Translations under genes and position numbers: made by a program
Shown here: positions 33,592 to 42,020 of the stretch, piece after piece
How the letters are laid out: every line of letters starts with the position of its first letter
Position numbering within the stretch: position 1 is the first letter of the stretch
Assembly (NCBI RefSeq): GCF_018127925.1
Contig: NZ_CP072348.1
Coordinates: 1,408,001-1,472,000 of the forward strand
Reading direction: 5' to 3'
From: Prevotella melaninogenica
GTDB lineage: Bacteria; Bacteroidota; Bacteroidia; Bacteroidales; Bacteroidaceae
DNA: 64,000 nucleotides
The notes under the pieces: model-generated
Databases searched by the model: none
Told to the model about the DNA's origin: nothing
The model's input: only the letters and a program-made list of their open reading frames with translations

Positions 33592-34800
33592 TTAATAAGC
33601 TTTGATTCTGTACTTAAAGCCCAACTCGATGCGATTGGTATTATACTTATCCAAGCCAACACCCTCCTTATAAGTAACTTTCTTACCTACATAGGCTAAG
33701 AAGATACGCAGATCTTGCCCCTTAATAGGATAATACTCCACACTGCCTACATAGCCATAGCTCTTACGGAAGTCCTTAAAACGGTCAATCTTTGTGACAC
33801 TTGCCGTCTCATACATACCCTTCAACATCAGATTCCAACGTGTAACAAACTGCCAATTGAGCTTTGTTATAAATGAATTATAGTGTATATCACTCATCCA
33901 CACATCATTTCCACTACTTGGGAAAAAGCCCCTCAACTCGTCTGATGCTAAGCCTAAGCGGTCGATGCCATCGTTCTGCGACATATAATCGAAGTACCAT
34001 TGCAGTCGTTCTAAGTTCAGTTTCTGCCCAAGAATGAGCATACGACTATGCTTATGCCGTGCTTCAGACTCTATTCCCCACGACCATCGGGTGAGGATTT
34101 TATCGTTTAAGAAACTACCATTCCAAGCCAAACTATAACCAAGTGGAATGCGCGACTTCTCTAACCTCCTACTATGTGCACCATCACCTTCGATTGATAT
34201 GGAATTATCACCATACACATCAGCAAACTTATCATTATGCGCATTCGTCACACCGACAACAAACTCTTGAGTCGGAATAGGTTTATAAGCTACTACAGCG
34301 CCCCCTAAATAGCACTCCATACCGCCTGTTATGTCAGAGAACTCATAGATATAGACAGGATTTTCATCCACTTCAAAACCGCCAAAAGGCTGAAAGATCT
34401 TACCTGCTTCAACCGAAAGCTTATCAGAGAACTTATAACCCATCATCATAACATCAGTTGATCGGGCAAAGTTATCTTCACTACTTGCCACGTTCGACTT
34501 GTTCAAACGATAGCAAAAACGGTAGTAGAGCTTATCTGTTAGATTACCCTTGACTTCAAGACGAAGGTGTTTATTCTTAAAGCCTGCACTCCATTCATGT
34601 CCTTCATCCGATACAGCCTGTACACTGGCAGCATAGTTGATATAGACATTAAACATATCGTTGCTTTTCTTTAAGTGTGCCACCTCTTCAGCAAGTGACT
34701 TAAACTGACTGTCGTCTGCCCCGTACCCATGGTTGTCTTGCGCCTGTGCACCCAAAGAAAGTGCAAATAGGTAGCTACATAGTAGTGTCTTCTTTATCAT
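33592..34800 (-). CDS. Outer membrane porin (phosphate-selective porin O/P-like)
   Basis: A 402-residue barrel from the ATG whose first base is 34800 (MIKKTLLCSYLFALSLGAQA). A signal peptide ends near Gln22 and a short coiled-coil-like segment follows (SLAEEVAHLKKSND), as in trimeric porins. The rest alternates aromatic-rich beta strands (YYRFCYRLN, GFEVDENPVYIYEFSD) and ends in aromatic residues (IELGFKYRIKAY), typical of outer membrane insertion. An upstream start at 34890 would put 30 non-signal residues in front and is rejected. The gene is monocistronic; the solute is unknown. Confidence 0.85.
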   Translation of the reverse strand: MIKKTLLCSYLFALSLGAQAQDNHGYGADDSQFKSLAEEVAHLKKSNDMFNVYINYAASVQAVSDEGHEWSAGFKNKHLRLEVKGNLTDKLYYRFCYRLNKSNVASSEDNFARSTDVMMMGYKFSDKLSVEAGKIFQPFGGFEVDENPVYIYEFSDITGGMECYLGGAVVAYKPIPTQEFVVGVTNAHNDKFADVYGDNSISIEGDGAHSRRLEKSRIPLGYSLAWNGSFLNDKILTRWSWGIESEARHKHSRMLILGQKLNLERLQWYFDYMSQNDGIDRLGLASDELRGFFPSSGNDVWMSDIHYNSFITKLNWQFVTRWNLMLKGMYETASVTKIDRFKDFRKSYGYVGSVEYYPIKGQDLRIFLAYVGKKVTYKEGVGLDKYNTNRIELGFKYRIKAY

Positions 34801-34978
34801 GATATATGTTTTATTTTGTTCTTTTTTAAGGATAAACTCTGACGATAAAATAAACTGACACAGAATGTAGTCACACTCCAGAAACTTCACGTTACAGGTT
34901 AAACCGAAGTAAGCCAGCTACAACGAGCGTAATAAACCGCTTCCGAAAGTGTTATGTTCTGCGCTATGGTTTGTTTCA

Positions 34979-35012
34979 CAAAAGTAGAAAAAATATTGAT
35001 AGCTTTTACAAA
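34979..35012 (-). promoter_or_regulatory. Possible promoter of the porin gene
   Basis: Minus-strand TACTTTTG (34979-34986) with TTTG at 35009-35012, spacer 22 bases, slightly longer than usual. It would give a leader of about 170 bases. Confidence 0.4.
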
Positions 35013-35039
35013 TACCCTACATAAATATAAGGCGTTTAA

Positions 35040-35073
35040 CTTTCTTTAGCGTCATAAAGCAAGCTAAAGAAAG
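35040..35073. repeat. Perfect 11-bp inverted repeat in a divergent intergenic region
   Basis: CTTTCTTTAGC (35040-35050) and GCTAAAGAAAG (35063-35073) flank a 12-base loop. It lies upstream of the porin promoter and far from the DUF4294 gene; an operator or old terminator is possible. The remaining 34801-35299 region shows no gene. Confidence 0.55.
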
Positions 35074-35299
35074 GGGTATATGAAATCAAGATGATATAAA
35101 GCTGACATATTGATATATAAAAGAACAGGATAAGTCCTATAAATACGACAAAAAGTATAGTTTTCTATCCTATCTCATAACCCAAAGATAGTCTTGGAGT
35201 AGTTGCCGGTATCGGGACTAAAATCAATATATAAAGACAATTAATGAAGGCAAATGACAAATTATTATTAAATTCCTAACACACTTCAGAAATAATCGC

Positions 35300-35320
35300 T
35301 ACTTTTGCAGAAAATAAACT
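35300..35320 (+). promoter_or_regulatory. Extended -7 element for the DUF4294 gene
   Basis: TACTTTTG followed by CAGAAAATAAACTG. The continuation CAGAAAATAARCTG also follows the coaD -7 box at 45822. No TTTG box is present 19-21 bases upstream. Confidence 0.5.
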
Positions 35321-35353
35321 GTACCCAACAGAAAGTTGGCTGATGATTCAGTT

Positions 35354-35989
35354 ATGAGTAAACGATTGCTTTTCACACTTGGAACGCTACTATTGCTTTC
35401 TACAGCTGCAACAGCGCAAGACCATATCAACCCCGAGGATCGTGTGGTAGATAGGGACTCTCCGACGTTTGTGCCTATGGTTCACATTGGTAAGGCAAAG
35501 GTAGGTGCCGACAGCATTCAATATGTCAGAACGAGCAAGGTTTACGTCTTTCCACCGCTTGAATTCAAGAATAAATCGCAGGAAACAGCCTACTATCGAT
35601 TGGTTTATAACATCAAAAAGGTACTACCAATCGCCAAGGAGTGTCACCAGATTATTCTGGAGACAGGTGCTTATCTTGAGACAATTCCTACTAAGAAAGA
35701 GCGTGACGAACACATGAAGAAGGTGGAGAAAGAGATTTGGAACACCTATAAGCCACGTATGAAGAAACTGACATTCACCCAAGGTAAGTTACTTATCAAG
35801 CTGATCGACCGAGAGTGTAATTCGACTTCCTACGAACTTGTACAGGCTTTCCTCGGTCCTGTGCGAGCAGGTTTCTATCAAGCCTTTGCCTGGGCTTTCG
35901 GTAGTAGTTTGAAGAAACGCTATGAGCCAAATGGAGCTGACAGACTTGTAGAGCGCATTGTCTTGCAGGTTGAGGCTGGACAGTTATAA
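35354..35989 (+). CDS. DUF4294 family exported protein
   Basis: A 211-residue protein from the ATG at 35354 (MSKRLLFTLGTLLLLSTAAT), which gives a proper signal peptide; a TTG at 35336 is rejected. The mature part has the family blocks VYVFPPLEFKNKSQETAYYR, LVYNIKKVLPIAKECHQII, KRMKKLTFTQGKLLIKLIDR-like wording, and a C-terminal amphipathic region (AFAWAFGSSLKKRYEP). DUF4294 proteins are Bacteroidetes-specific envelope proteins of unknown function. It is a single gene, ending before a hairpin and a palindrome array. Confidence 0.88.
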   Translation: MSKRLLFTLGTLLLLSTAATAQDHINPEDRVVDRDSPTFVPMVHIGKAKVGADSIQYVRTSKVYVFPPLEFKNKSQETAYYRLVYNIKKVLPIAKECHQIILETGAYLETIPTKKERDEHMKKVEKEIWNTYKPRMKKLTFTQGKLLIKLIDRECNSTSYELVQAFLGPVRAGFYQAFAWAFGSSLKKRYEPNGADRLVERIVLQVEAGQL

Positions 35990-36053
35990 TCCAATCTCCC
36001 CTCTATTTTATTTTAAGTAGGTACAAAATAAAACGCTGAAAAGGCTAAAAACA

Positions 36054-36094
36054 AAAGGCGTAGAGCTGTTCTAAGACAACAACTCTACGCCTTT
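36054..36094. terminator. Terminator between DUF4294 and WbqC genes
   Basis: AAAGGCGTAGAG (36054-36065) pairs with CTCTACGCCTTT (36083-36094), 12 bp perfect, with inner TGTT/AACA pairing. The genes converge here; T-rich sequence is clearest on the minus strand. Confidence 0.8.
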
Positions 36095-36187
36095 ATCGAA
36101 TTATTTTCATGAAAATAAATATTTTTCTTCATGAAAATAAATATTTCTTTTCACGTAAATAATTTCTTTTTTTCATGGAAATAATTC
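36095..36187. repeat. Tandem palindromes at 22-bp spacing, TTTCATGAAAATAA type, second locus
   Basis: Cores start at 36108 (CATG), 36130 (CATG), 36152 (CACG) and 36174 (CATG), each exactly 22 bp apart, in TTTCATGAAAATAAATATTT context. Family, order and spacing match the array at 16112-16220. Confidence 0.88.
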
Positions 36188-36268
36188 GCAAAACATACCT
36201 TTTAAAGAATTGAGAAGAGAGATAAAAAGGGATTATTACAGCCTAAGAAACACTGCATTTACGGCCTC

Positions 36269-36940
36269 TTATAAGTATAGCACACTCTCATTACCCTCGT
36301 TGAACAGCAAATCAAGAATACTAAGGTTAGGTAGGAAACCAAACTTCTGTTGATAGACTTGATAATAACGACGAGGAAAAAAGTCGGTATCAACGCCCGG
36401 TCGTTTCGGACGAATTATCTCTCTGAAATCAACGGTTCCATCGGGAATATCCATCAGATAGGTATCTGTGCGACGCATACAAGGCATAATGTCGATGAGT
36501 TCGCACATTTTCAGCGTTATCTCCCAGTTGAAATCATAGAGAAACGTCCATTTTCGCTCGAAGAATGGACGTATATCGTCTTCATAATATTCAAAGAACG
36601 GACTCTCACCATAAGACGACAGCAGTGCATTCCAGTGCTGGTGACGCCAGTTATCGTGGTCGCTGATACGCACATCCTTCATCGGACACTTCAGACTCTC
36701 AAACTTCTCGACAGGAATAGAGAGGGTTTGTGGACCATTCGCAGAAGCGATTACACAACGATTACGATAGGTCTGCTTAACAAAGTTATCGTGTTGCTCT
36801 ATCAAACAGCTGTCATAGCGATTCAGTTTCTGATACCATTGAATGGGCGCAAAGTAAGCAGAGGAGAGCAAGACTTCCCCAAGCCCCTCCGAAGGAGGGG
36901 GTGTTAAGTTACCGATGTTACTATTATCAAGATATGCCAT
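36269..36940 (-). CDS. WbqC-like family protein with an in-frame repeat insertion
   Basis: About 223 residues from the ATG at 36940. The WbqC-like body begins VLLSSAYFAPIQWYQKLN and continues IEQHDNFVKQTYRNRC, LSIPVEK, HWNALLSSYGESPFFEYYED and FPRRYYQVYQQKFGFLPNLSILDLLFN, all family features. The function is unknown; relatives occur in O-antigen clusters. Residues about 11-21 (NLTPPPSEGLGEV) are encoded by a copy of the G/C-rich hairpin repeat (36875-36916), the same sequence found intergenically at 37094-37110, so the repeat has been accommodated in frame at the N-terminus. It is the last gene of the dapB-lepB group. Confidence 0.85.
   Translation of the reverse strand: MAYLDNSNIGNLTPPPSEGLGEVLLSSAYFAPIQWYQKLNRYDSCLIEQHDNFVKQTYRNRCVIASANGPQTLSIPVEKFESLKCPMKDVRISDHDNWRHQHWNALLSSYGESPFFEYYEDDIRPFFERKWTFLYDFNWEITLKMCELIDIMPCMRRTDTYLMDIPDGTVDFREIIRPKRPGVDTDFFPRRYYQVYQQKFGFLPNLSILDLLFNEGNESVLYL
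36875..36916. repeat. G/C-rich hairpin repeat inside the WbqC-family gene
   Basis: CCCCTCC (36894-36900) and GGAGGGG (36904-36910) form the stem, with flanking CTTCCCCAAG and GTGTTAA. It reads through as TPPPSEGLGE without a stop. The same repeat lies outside the gene at 37087-37119. Confidence 0.8.
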
Positions 36941-37086
36941 AAACTTTGTTGATGACGATAAATATACGATTATAAGATAATAAAAAGGAGAGGATGTGGA
37001 ATACTTACCAGAGATTGGTAATGCGCACATCCCCTCCTTCAGAAAAATGAGATTTTTTCTCCCCTACCTCTCCCTACTTTACTAAT

Positions 37087-37119
37087 CTCACATCCCCTCC
37101 TTCGGAGGGGCTTGGGGAG
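37087..37119. repeat. G/C-rich hairpin repeat, intergenic copy
   Basis: CCCCTCC-ttc-GGAGGGG (37094-37110), followed by CTTGGGGAGG, just downstream of the signal peptidase stop on the minus strand. It is identical in core to the copy inside the next gene. Confidence 0.7.
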
Positions 37120-37133
37120 GTCCTTTGGGGAAC

Positions 37134-38663
37134 CTACTTTATATTGTCCACCCAGTTAAACAGTCTGTGCCAGCGGATTCCACCAAAGCCCTTACGGTCT
37201 GGATCACTTGACCACCAGATGAAGATTGGCTTACCAACAACATGATCCTCTGGTACAAAGCCCCAAAAACGACTATCAGCAGAGTTATGACGGTTATCAC
37301 CCATCATCCAGTAATAGTCCATCTTAAAGGTGTAACTATTAGCAGGCTTACCGTTGATATATATCTTTCCGTTCTTAACCTGTAGGTCGTTGTTCTCATA
37401 AACCTTGATACAACGCTCATAAACTGGGAGGTTCTCTAATGTCAACTTAATCGACTTGCCCTTTGCTGGAATCCAAATAGGACCATAGTTATCGCGTGTC
37501 CAGCCAGTAAAGCCATTGAGCGGATAGATAAGCCCAGAGTAGAGGTCCTTATCAGTTACAAGACGGATAGACTGTACAATACCCTGACGCTTCAGCTCAG
37601 CAACGGCTCGTTTAGTCAATGGCATATAACCATCATAAGACAGAATATCCTTATTAAGCACGTTACCGTGGCTCAAGTCATATCCTTTCAGACGACTGAG
37701 CGTCTGTACATCTTCATCACTGATTTCTAAATCCTTACGAAGTTCGTCGTAACGTTCTCCTATGAAATCAGAAACAGAACCATTTTTAAACTTAACAAAA
37801 TAGGTATATTCAACTTTCTCTGGCTCTTTATTTGCCTTTCCATCGACATAAACAATCTTGTTCTTAATCTGCAAGGTCTGTCCTGGAAGACCTACACAAC
37901 GCTTCACATAGTTCTCACGACGGTCAGTAGGACGCCAATCCAACGCTCCGTAGGTGCCTACATTTCTCACAATATAAGCCCTACCCGTAGCATATGCCTT
38001 ATCAAAGAATGCACGCTGTTGGAGTGTGTTCATCGCCGACAGATTGATATTAGGATTCTGTTGTGCGAGGAAGTTTGTACCCAATGTATAGACATCATAG
38101 TAGTAGTCATTGCCCTGATAAGCAGGCTCACTCATGATAGTATCACCTGCTGGGAAGTTGAAAACAACGATATCATTGAGCTGCACCTTACCCAAACCCT
38201 TCACACGACGATAGTCCCAATGTGGCCAAGAGATATAGCTCTTAGTATTGATAATTGGCAAGGTGTGCTGTGTCAGCGGCATTGTCAATGGTGTCTCAGG
38301 AATACGAGGTCCATAACTTACCTTCGAAACAAAGAGGTAATCGCCCGTAAGGAGTGACTTCTCAAGGGAAGAAGAAGGGATAACGTAGTTCTGGAAGAAG
38401 AACAGATTGATGAAATAGACTGCTACCAATGCAAACACCAGTGCGTCTACCCATCCCATAATGAAGCGAATAGGACCTTCAGAATCCTTCCACCACTGCC
38501 AGCGAATCTTCTTTGTGATATACACATCAAAGATAATTGGAACGACTAATAATCCCCACCAACTCTTTACCCAGAACAGGAAAAGGAGGTAGAGAACAAG
38601 AACACAAATAAACTTTGCCCATTGCTTCTTAGGATTCAGGGCTGCTTTCTCTTTGTCTATCAT
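37134..38663 (-). CDS. lepB: Signal peptidase I (long Bacteroidetes form)
   Basis: A 509-residue type I signal peptidase, much longer than the E. coli enzyme (324) but normal for Bacteroidetes. N-terminal membrane segments at about 17-47 and 72-90; the catalytic serine is Ser99 in VIPSSSLEKSL and the general base Lys254 in NYVKRCVGLPG. The last signature is MMGDNRHNSADSRFWGFVP (box E). The family box PSxSM has Leu in place of Met. Large insertions lie between the boxes (about 175-245 and 290-400). It removes signal peptides from exported proteins. It follows dapB by 181 bases and precedes the WbqC-family gene. Confidence 0.95.
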   Translation of the reverse strand: MIDKEKAALNPKKQWAKFICVLVLYLLFLFWVKSWWGLLVVPIIFDVYITKKIRWQWWKDSEGPIRFIMGWVDALVFALVAVYFINLFFFQNYVIPSSSLEKSLLTGDYLFVSKVSYGPRIPETPLTMPLTQHTLPIINTKSYISWPHWDYRRVKGLGKVQLNDIVVFNFPAGDTIMSEPAYQGNDYYYDVYTLGTNFLAQQNPNINLSAMNTLQQRAFFDKAYATGRAYIVRNVGTYGALDWRPTDRRENYVKRCVGLPGQTLQIKNKIVYVDGKANKEPEKVEYTYFVKFKNGSVSDFIGERYDELRKDLEISDEDVQTLSRLKGYDLSHGNVLNKDILSYDGYMPLTKRAVAELKRQGIVQSIRLVTDKDLYSGLIYPLNGFTGWTRDNYGPIWIPAKGKSIKLTLENLPVYERCIKVYENNDLQVKNGKIYINGKPANSYTFKMDYYWMMGDNRHNSADSRFWGFVPEDHVVGKPIFIWWSSDPDRKGFGGIRWHRLFNWVDNIK

Positions 38664-38807
38664 ACTATATATTGAGGTGATAAATGTTGAATAATGAGTT
38701 ATGTCGGTATGTTTGTTATTAAATATCAGTTGGTGAAAGGGTGTTACGAAGAATGGTCTCCTCTATTGTGCGTTACTTTCAGCTTTGTTATAAAGTATTA
38801 TTAGTAA

Positions 38808-38848
38808 CCATCAACACCCAACACCTACCACTTAACACCCAACATTAA
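38808..38848. repeat. CAACACCCA low-complexity repeat
   Basis: Variants of CAACACCCAACACCTACCA and TTAACACCCAACATT. Similar runs lie inside the ParE gene start (54540-54600) and after the acetyltransferase gene (54770-54800). Confidence 0.5.
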
Positions 38849-39600
38849 AACTTAAATAAATCGCTTGTAGTAAGCAAGCCGGTATGCTCTTTGGTATATT
38901 CAGCTGCTAAGACGGCACCCAAGGCAAAGCCTTTACGGCTGTGGGCATCGTGAGTAATGGTAATCTTATCAGCCTCAGAGTCATAACTGATGCTGTGAAT
39001 ACCAGGCACTTCATCACGTCGAATAGAGGCAATAGGAAGTTCGTTAGGAGCAACCTCATTACTACCTGACTCCGTACCATCGGCTGCATGCTGGAAGCCT
39101 TTAACCCACTTATCTTTGCGATCGAGGTCGTTGATAATCTCTTCTGCAAGGGTAATGGCTGTTCCTGAAGGTGCATCGAGTTTGTGAATATGATGCACCT
39201 CCTCCATCTCAACGTTATACTGTGGGAAACCATTCATTATCTTGGCTAAATAACGGTTGACAGCTGAGAAAATAGCAACGCCAATAGAGAAGTTACTTGC
39301 CCAAAACAAAGTCTGCCCACCTTCTGTACACATACGCTCAACCTCTGCCTTATGGTCCTGCATCCAACCCGTAGAGCCACTAACAACCTTCACATTGTGT
39401 GCAAAGGCACGCTGATAATTGGCAAAGGCAGCCGTAGGATTCGTAAATTCAATAGCTACATCAGCCGACGCAAATGCGGGAGAATCGAAGTCCTCTATAT
39501 TGTCAACATCAATAATACTTACGATTTCATGGCCACGCTCAAGGGCTATCTGTTCTATCATATGCCCCATCTTGCCATAGCCTATCAATGCTATTTTCAT
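38845..39600 (-). CDS. dapB: 4-hydroxy-tetrahydrodipicolinate reductase
   Basis: A 251-residue enzyme of lysine and diaminopimelate synthesis. The N-terminal Rossmann motif is ALIGYGKMGHMIEQIA (GxGxMG); GSTGW and the substrate-binding/catalytic block EEVHHIHKLDAPSGTA (about 129-144) follow, and the C-terminal dimer region ends GAVLAAEYTKEHTGLLTTSD. A consensus promoter on the minus strand lies at 39624-39654. It heads the dapB-lepB-WbqC group, an arrangement common in Bacteroidetes. Confidence 0.95.
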   Translation of the reverse strand: MKIALIGYGKMGHMIEQIALERGHEIVSIIDVDNIEDFDSPAFASADVAIEFTNPTAAFANYQRAFAHNVKVVSGSTGWMQDHKAEVERMCTEGGQTLFWASNFSIGVAIFSAVNRYLAKIMNGFPQYNVEMEEVHHIHKLDAPSGTAITLAEEIINDLDRKDKWVKGFQHAADGTESGSNEVAPNELPIASIRRDEVPGIHSISYDSEADKITITHDAHSRKGFALGAVLAAEYTKEHTGLLTTSDLFKF

Positions 39601-39623
39601 AATTAATCTGAATTAAAACATTG

Positions 39624-39654
39624 CAAAGGTAGCTGATTTGCGGCATAATACAAA
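39624..39654 (-). promoter_or_regulatory. Promoter of dapB
   Basis: On the minus strand TTTG (39651-39654), 19 bases, TACCTTTG (39624-39631): a perfect Bacteroidetes promoter about 25 bases before the ATG. Confidence 0.85.
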
Positions 39655-39673
39655 ATAAGTTCACGTATTTTTA

Positions 39674-39876
39674 AACCCAATTCAGTCATTAGAGCCTCAA
39701 CATATTTTGTTTTATTATCGAGCAGATTGTTTGGCTTTGGAACGCAGGCGTAGCGGGCTACGTCAAGTTACAAAGACTAACAAGATACCGATAAGAAAAT
39801 AAAAGATGTTAGGAAACAATACCATACTATCGTAAGAATGTACATCTTGTGGTCTAATGACCGATTTGGGTTAACA
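39674..39876. repeat. ~200-bp element with imperfect terminal inverted repeats
   Basis: The left end AACCCAATTCAGTCATTAGA and the complement of the right end AACCCAAATCGGTCATTAGA match with three mismatches, and internal blocks (ACATATTTTGTTTTATTATCG versus complement ACATCTTTTATTTTCTTATCG) continue the inversion. The centre has a GTAGC-gg-GCTAC hairpin. A partial copy is at 24187-24246. A MITE-like or large hairpin element is likely; no clear target duplication is seen. Confidence 0.6.
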
Positions 39877-39960
39877 AGGTATTGACAAGTCAAGGGATGA
39901 CCTTTCCATATAGAATAATTGGTAAGATTGAACCGTTCTTCTCATTTTCTATTGACGTAT

Positions 39961-40065
39961 TGACGTCCCGCACATCTGGTGCGGAGGCTTAGCACCAATG
40001 GTGCGGAGTACTAACACCACTGGTGCGAAGTACAAAGAAGAGAGAAACTATGGTGCGAAATAATA
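39961..40065. repeat. Tandem palindromes at 22-bp spacing, GCACCA/TGGTGC type, second locus
   Basis: CGCAC/GTGCG centred on 39976, GCACCA-a-TGGTGC on 39998 and CACCA-c-TGGTG on 40020, each exactly 22 bp apart, with a degenerate half-unit (TATGGTGCG) further right. The same core is found at 386-462. Confidence 0.85.
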
Positions 40066-40086
40066 AGAAAAATACACAGATAATCC

Positions 40087-40117
40087 TATTGGTTTTATCA
40101 TTTTCTTTGTATATTTG
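40087..40117 (+). promoter_or_regulatory. Probable promoter of the DUF2851 gene
   Basis: TATATTTG at 40110-40117 with ATTG at 40088-40091, spacer 18. It overlaps a TTG codon at 40115, so the ATG at 40145 is the real start. Confidence 0.6.
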
Positions 40118-40144
40118 CGTACTGTTACAAACCAAGAATCTTAT

Positions 40145-41455
40145 ATGGAACAACTCATCCACTACGTATGGAAACACAAGCTGTTTCCGTTGACAGGGCT
40201 TAAAACCACTGACGGACAAGAGGTGGAGGTCATTGACACTGGACTACATAATCACAACGCTGGACCAGACTTCTTCAATGCAAAGGTGAAGATAGGCGGT
40301 ACGCTGTGGGTGGGGAATGTGGAGATACACGACCGTGCCTCCGATTGGTTTCTACACAGACACGACCGCGACCCGAATTATAACAATGTTATCCTGCACG
40401 TGGCTGAGTCTATCGACGTTGATGTTAAGACACGAAGGGGCGATTATCCGCCACAGATGCGACTGCAAGTGCCGATGGCTGTGCGAGAACATTACGAAGA
40501 ACTACTCACAACAGACGAATATCCGGCTTGTTATCGTATCATTCCGAGTCTTTCAAAACTAATGGTTCATTCGTGGATGAGTGCCTTACAGACTGAAAGG
40601 TTGGAACAGAAGACAGAGGCGATAGCCCAACGAGTGAAGGACTGTGACGGCTCTTGGGAAGCAGCCTACTTCGTAACACTTGCCCGCAACTATGGTTTCG
40701 GCATCAATGGAGACGCTTTCGAGACATGGGCTAAGCTAATTCCTTTGCAGAGTGTGGCACATCATCGGGACAATCTCATGCAGATTGAAGCTTTCTTCTT
40801 GGGGCAAGCTGGATTGTTAGATACAGCAGCTATCCCCGAAAGATATCAACAGCAGGCACTGAATGACAGCTATTTCACTAAGCTGAAAAGCGAATATCAG
40901 TACTTAGCACATAAGTTTGGACTACAAGCGATGGATGCCAATCAATGGCGATTCCTCCGCCTACGGCCACAGAACTTTCCGCATATTCGCATCGCACAAC
41001 TCGCTCACCTCTACTATGAACAGAGGGCTGGATTGTCTCAGTTGTTGGAGTGTGAGAGTGTTAAGCAGGTCAGAGAACTGTTGGCAACACAGGTGACACA
41101 CTACTGGGAGACACATTATGTCTTTGGTGAAGAGAGTGCAAAGAGCGAGAAGAAACTATCAGCAGCATCGTTGAATCTACAGATTATCAACACCGTTGCA
41201 CCTATCCTCTTCGCATACGGCAAACATAAGAACGCGGAGAAGTACTGTGAACGTGCCTTCGACTTCCTCGAAACCTTGAAAGCAGAGGAGAATCACATCG
41301 TTAGAATGTGGAAGGAAGTGGGGCTAATGGTAGAGACTGCGGGTGATTCGCAAGCACTTATACAACTAAAGAAGGAGTATTGCGACCGAAAAGACTGCCT
41401 CCGCTGTAGGATAGGTTATGAGTATCTGAAGGGGAATTCATCAATAAAGGGTTAG
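40145..41455 (+). CDS. DUF2851 family protein
   Basis: A 436-residue protein from the ATG at 40145 (MEQLIHYVWKHKLFPLTGL). Family blocks: DTGLHNHNAGPDFFNAKVKI, LWVGNVEIHDRASDWFLHRH, YNNVILHVAES, then a helical middle (FVTLARNYGFGINGDAFETW) and a C-terminal cysteine pair in CDRKDCLRCRIGYEYL. The first ~130 residues have an endonuclease-like look (Asp, Glu-x-His), but no activity is established for the family. It is widespread in Bacteroidetes. It starts a plus-strand run with a thioesterase gene and dprA. Confidence 0.88.
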   Translation: MEQLIHYVWKHKLFPLTGLKTTDGQEVEVIDTGLHNHNAGPDFFNAKVKIGGTLWVGNVEIHDRASDWFLHRHDRDPNYNNVILHVAESIDVDVKTRRGDYPPQMRLQVPMAVREHYEELLTTDEYPACYRIIPSLSKLMVHSWMSALQTERLEQKTEAIAQRVKDCDGSWEAAYFVTLARNYGFGINGDAFETWAKLIPLQSVAHHRDNLMQIEAFFLGQAGLLDTAAIPERYQQQALNDSYFTKLKSEYQYLAHKFGLQAMDANQWRFLRLRPQNFPHIRIAQLAHLYYEQRAGLSQLLECESVKQVRELLATQVTHYWETHYVFGEESAKSEKKLSAASLNLQIINTVAPILFAYGKHKNAEKYCERAFDFLETLKAEENHIVRMWKEVGLMVETAGDSQALIQLKKEYCDRKDCLRCRIGYEYLKGNSSIKG

Positions 41456-41461
41456 GAGAAT

Positions 41462-41517
41462 TGGGATAATTAGGCTAATGGGGCATATAAGGCTAATAGG
41501 CCTAATAAGCCCAATAA
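41462..41517. repeat. AGGCTAAT-type intergenic repeat, copy 4
   Basis: TAATTAGGCTAATGGGGC, ATAAGGCTAATAGGCC and TAATAAGCCCAATAA, the same words as at 4612, 19645 and 23518. It lies between the DUF2851 and thioesterase genes. Confidence 0.65.
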
Positions 41518-41539
41518 ACTCCTAAAAACAACATAGATT

Positions 41540-41947
41540 ATGGAAAAAAAGAAATACATCTTTGAGACAAGACTGGATGTTCGCGACTACGAGTGCGACA
41601 TCCAAGGTATCGTTAACAATGCAAACTACCTGCATTACACCGAGCATACACGCCATAGATTCCTCAAATCATTGGGCGTTAGCTTCTCTGAACTTCACGA
41701 GAAAGGCGTTGATGCCGTTGTAGCACGTATGCAACTCACTTATAAAGTGCCGTTTACTTGCGACGACGAGATTATCTCACGCATGTCATTAAAGAAGAAC
41801 GGACTACGCTGGGTGTTCTCTCACGACCTCTTCCGTGCCAGTGACGAACGCCTTTGCTTCCATGCAGATGTAGACCTTGTGACGCTCATCAATGGTAGAT
41901 TGGGCAGTAGCAAGGAATACGACGAAGCGTTTGCACGAGTATTGTAA
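41540..41947 (+). CDS. Acyl-CoA thioesterase (4HBT hot-dog fold)
   Basis: A 135-residue single-domain hot-dog thioesterase of the 4-hydroxybenzoyl-CoA thioesterase type. The active-site region is VRDYECDIQGIVNNANYLHY, with Asp-x5-Asn and a following HTRHRFL helix; VARMQLTYKVPFTCDDEI and RWVFSHDLFR form the sheet. It hydrolyses acyl-CoA, substrate unknown. It lies 84 bases after the DUF2851 gene and 73 bases before dprA and is probably in one transcript with them. Confidence 0.9.
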   Translation: MEKKKYIFETRLDVRDYECDIQGIVNNANYLHYTEHTRHRFLKSLGVSFSELHEKGVDAVVARMQLTYKVPFTCDDEIISRMSLKKNGLRWVFSHDLFRASDERLCFHADVDLVTLINGRLGSSKEYDEAFARVL

Positions 41948-41967
41948 AAGTCTATCTACTCCCTTAG

Positions 41968-41989
41968 CCTTCCCCTCTTTCGGGGAAGG
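41968..41989. repeat. G/C-rich hairpin repeat between thioesterase and dprA
   Basis: CCTTCCCC (41968-41975) pairs with GGGGAAGG (41982-41989). Same family as the copies at 271 and 50199. Confidence 0.6.
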
Positions 41990-42020
41990 TGGGGAGCTAC
42001 TACTGATCATTACCTACACC

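Noticed and set aside
40115-40144. TTG start for the DUF2851 protein
   Set aside because: It overlaps the TATATTTG promoter element; the ATG at 40145 gives the family's usual N-terminus.
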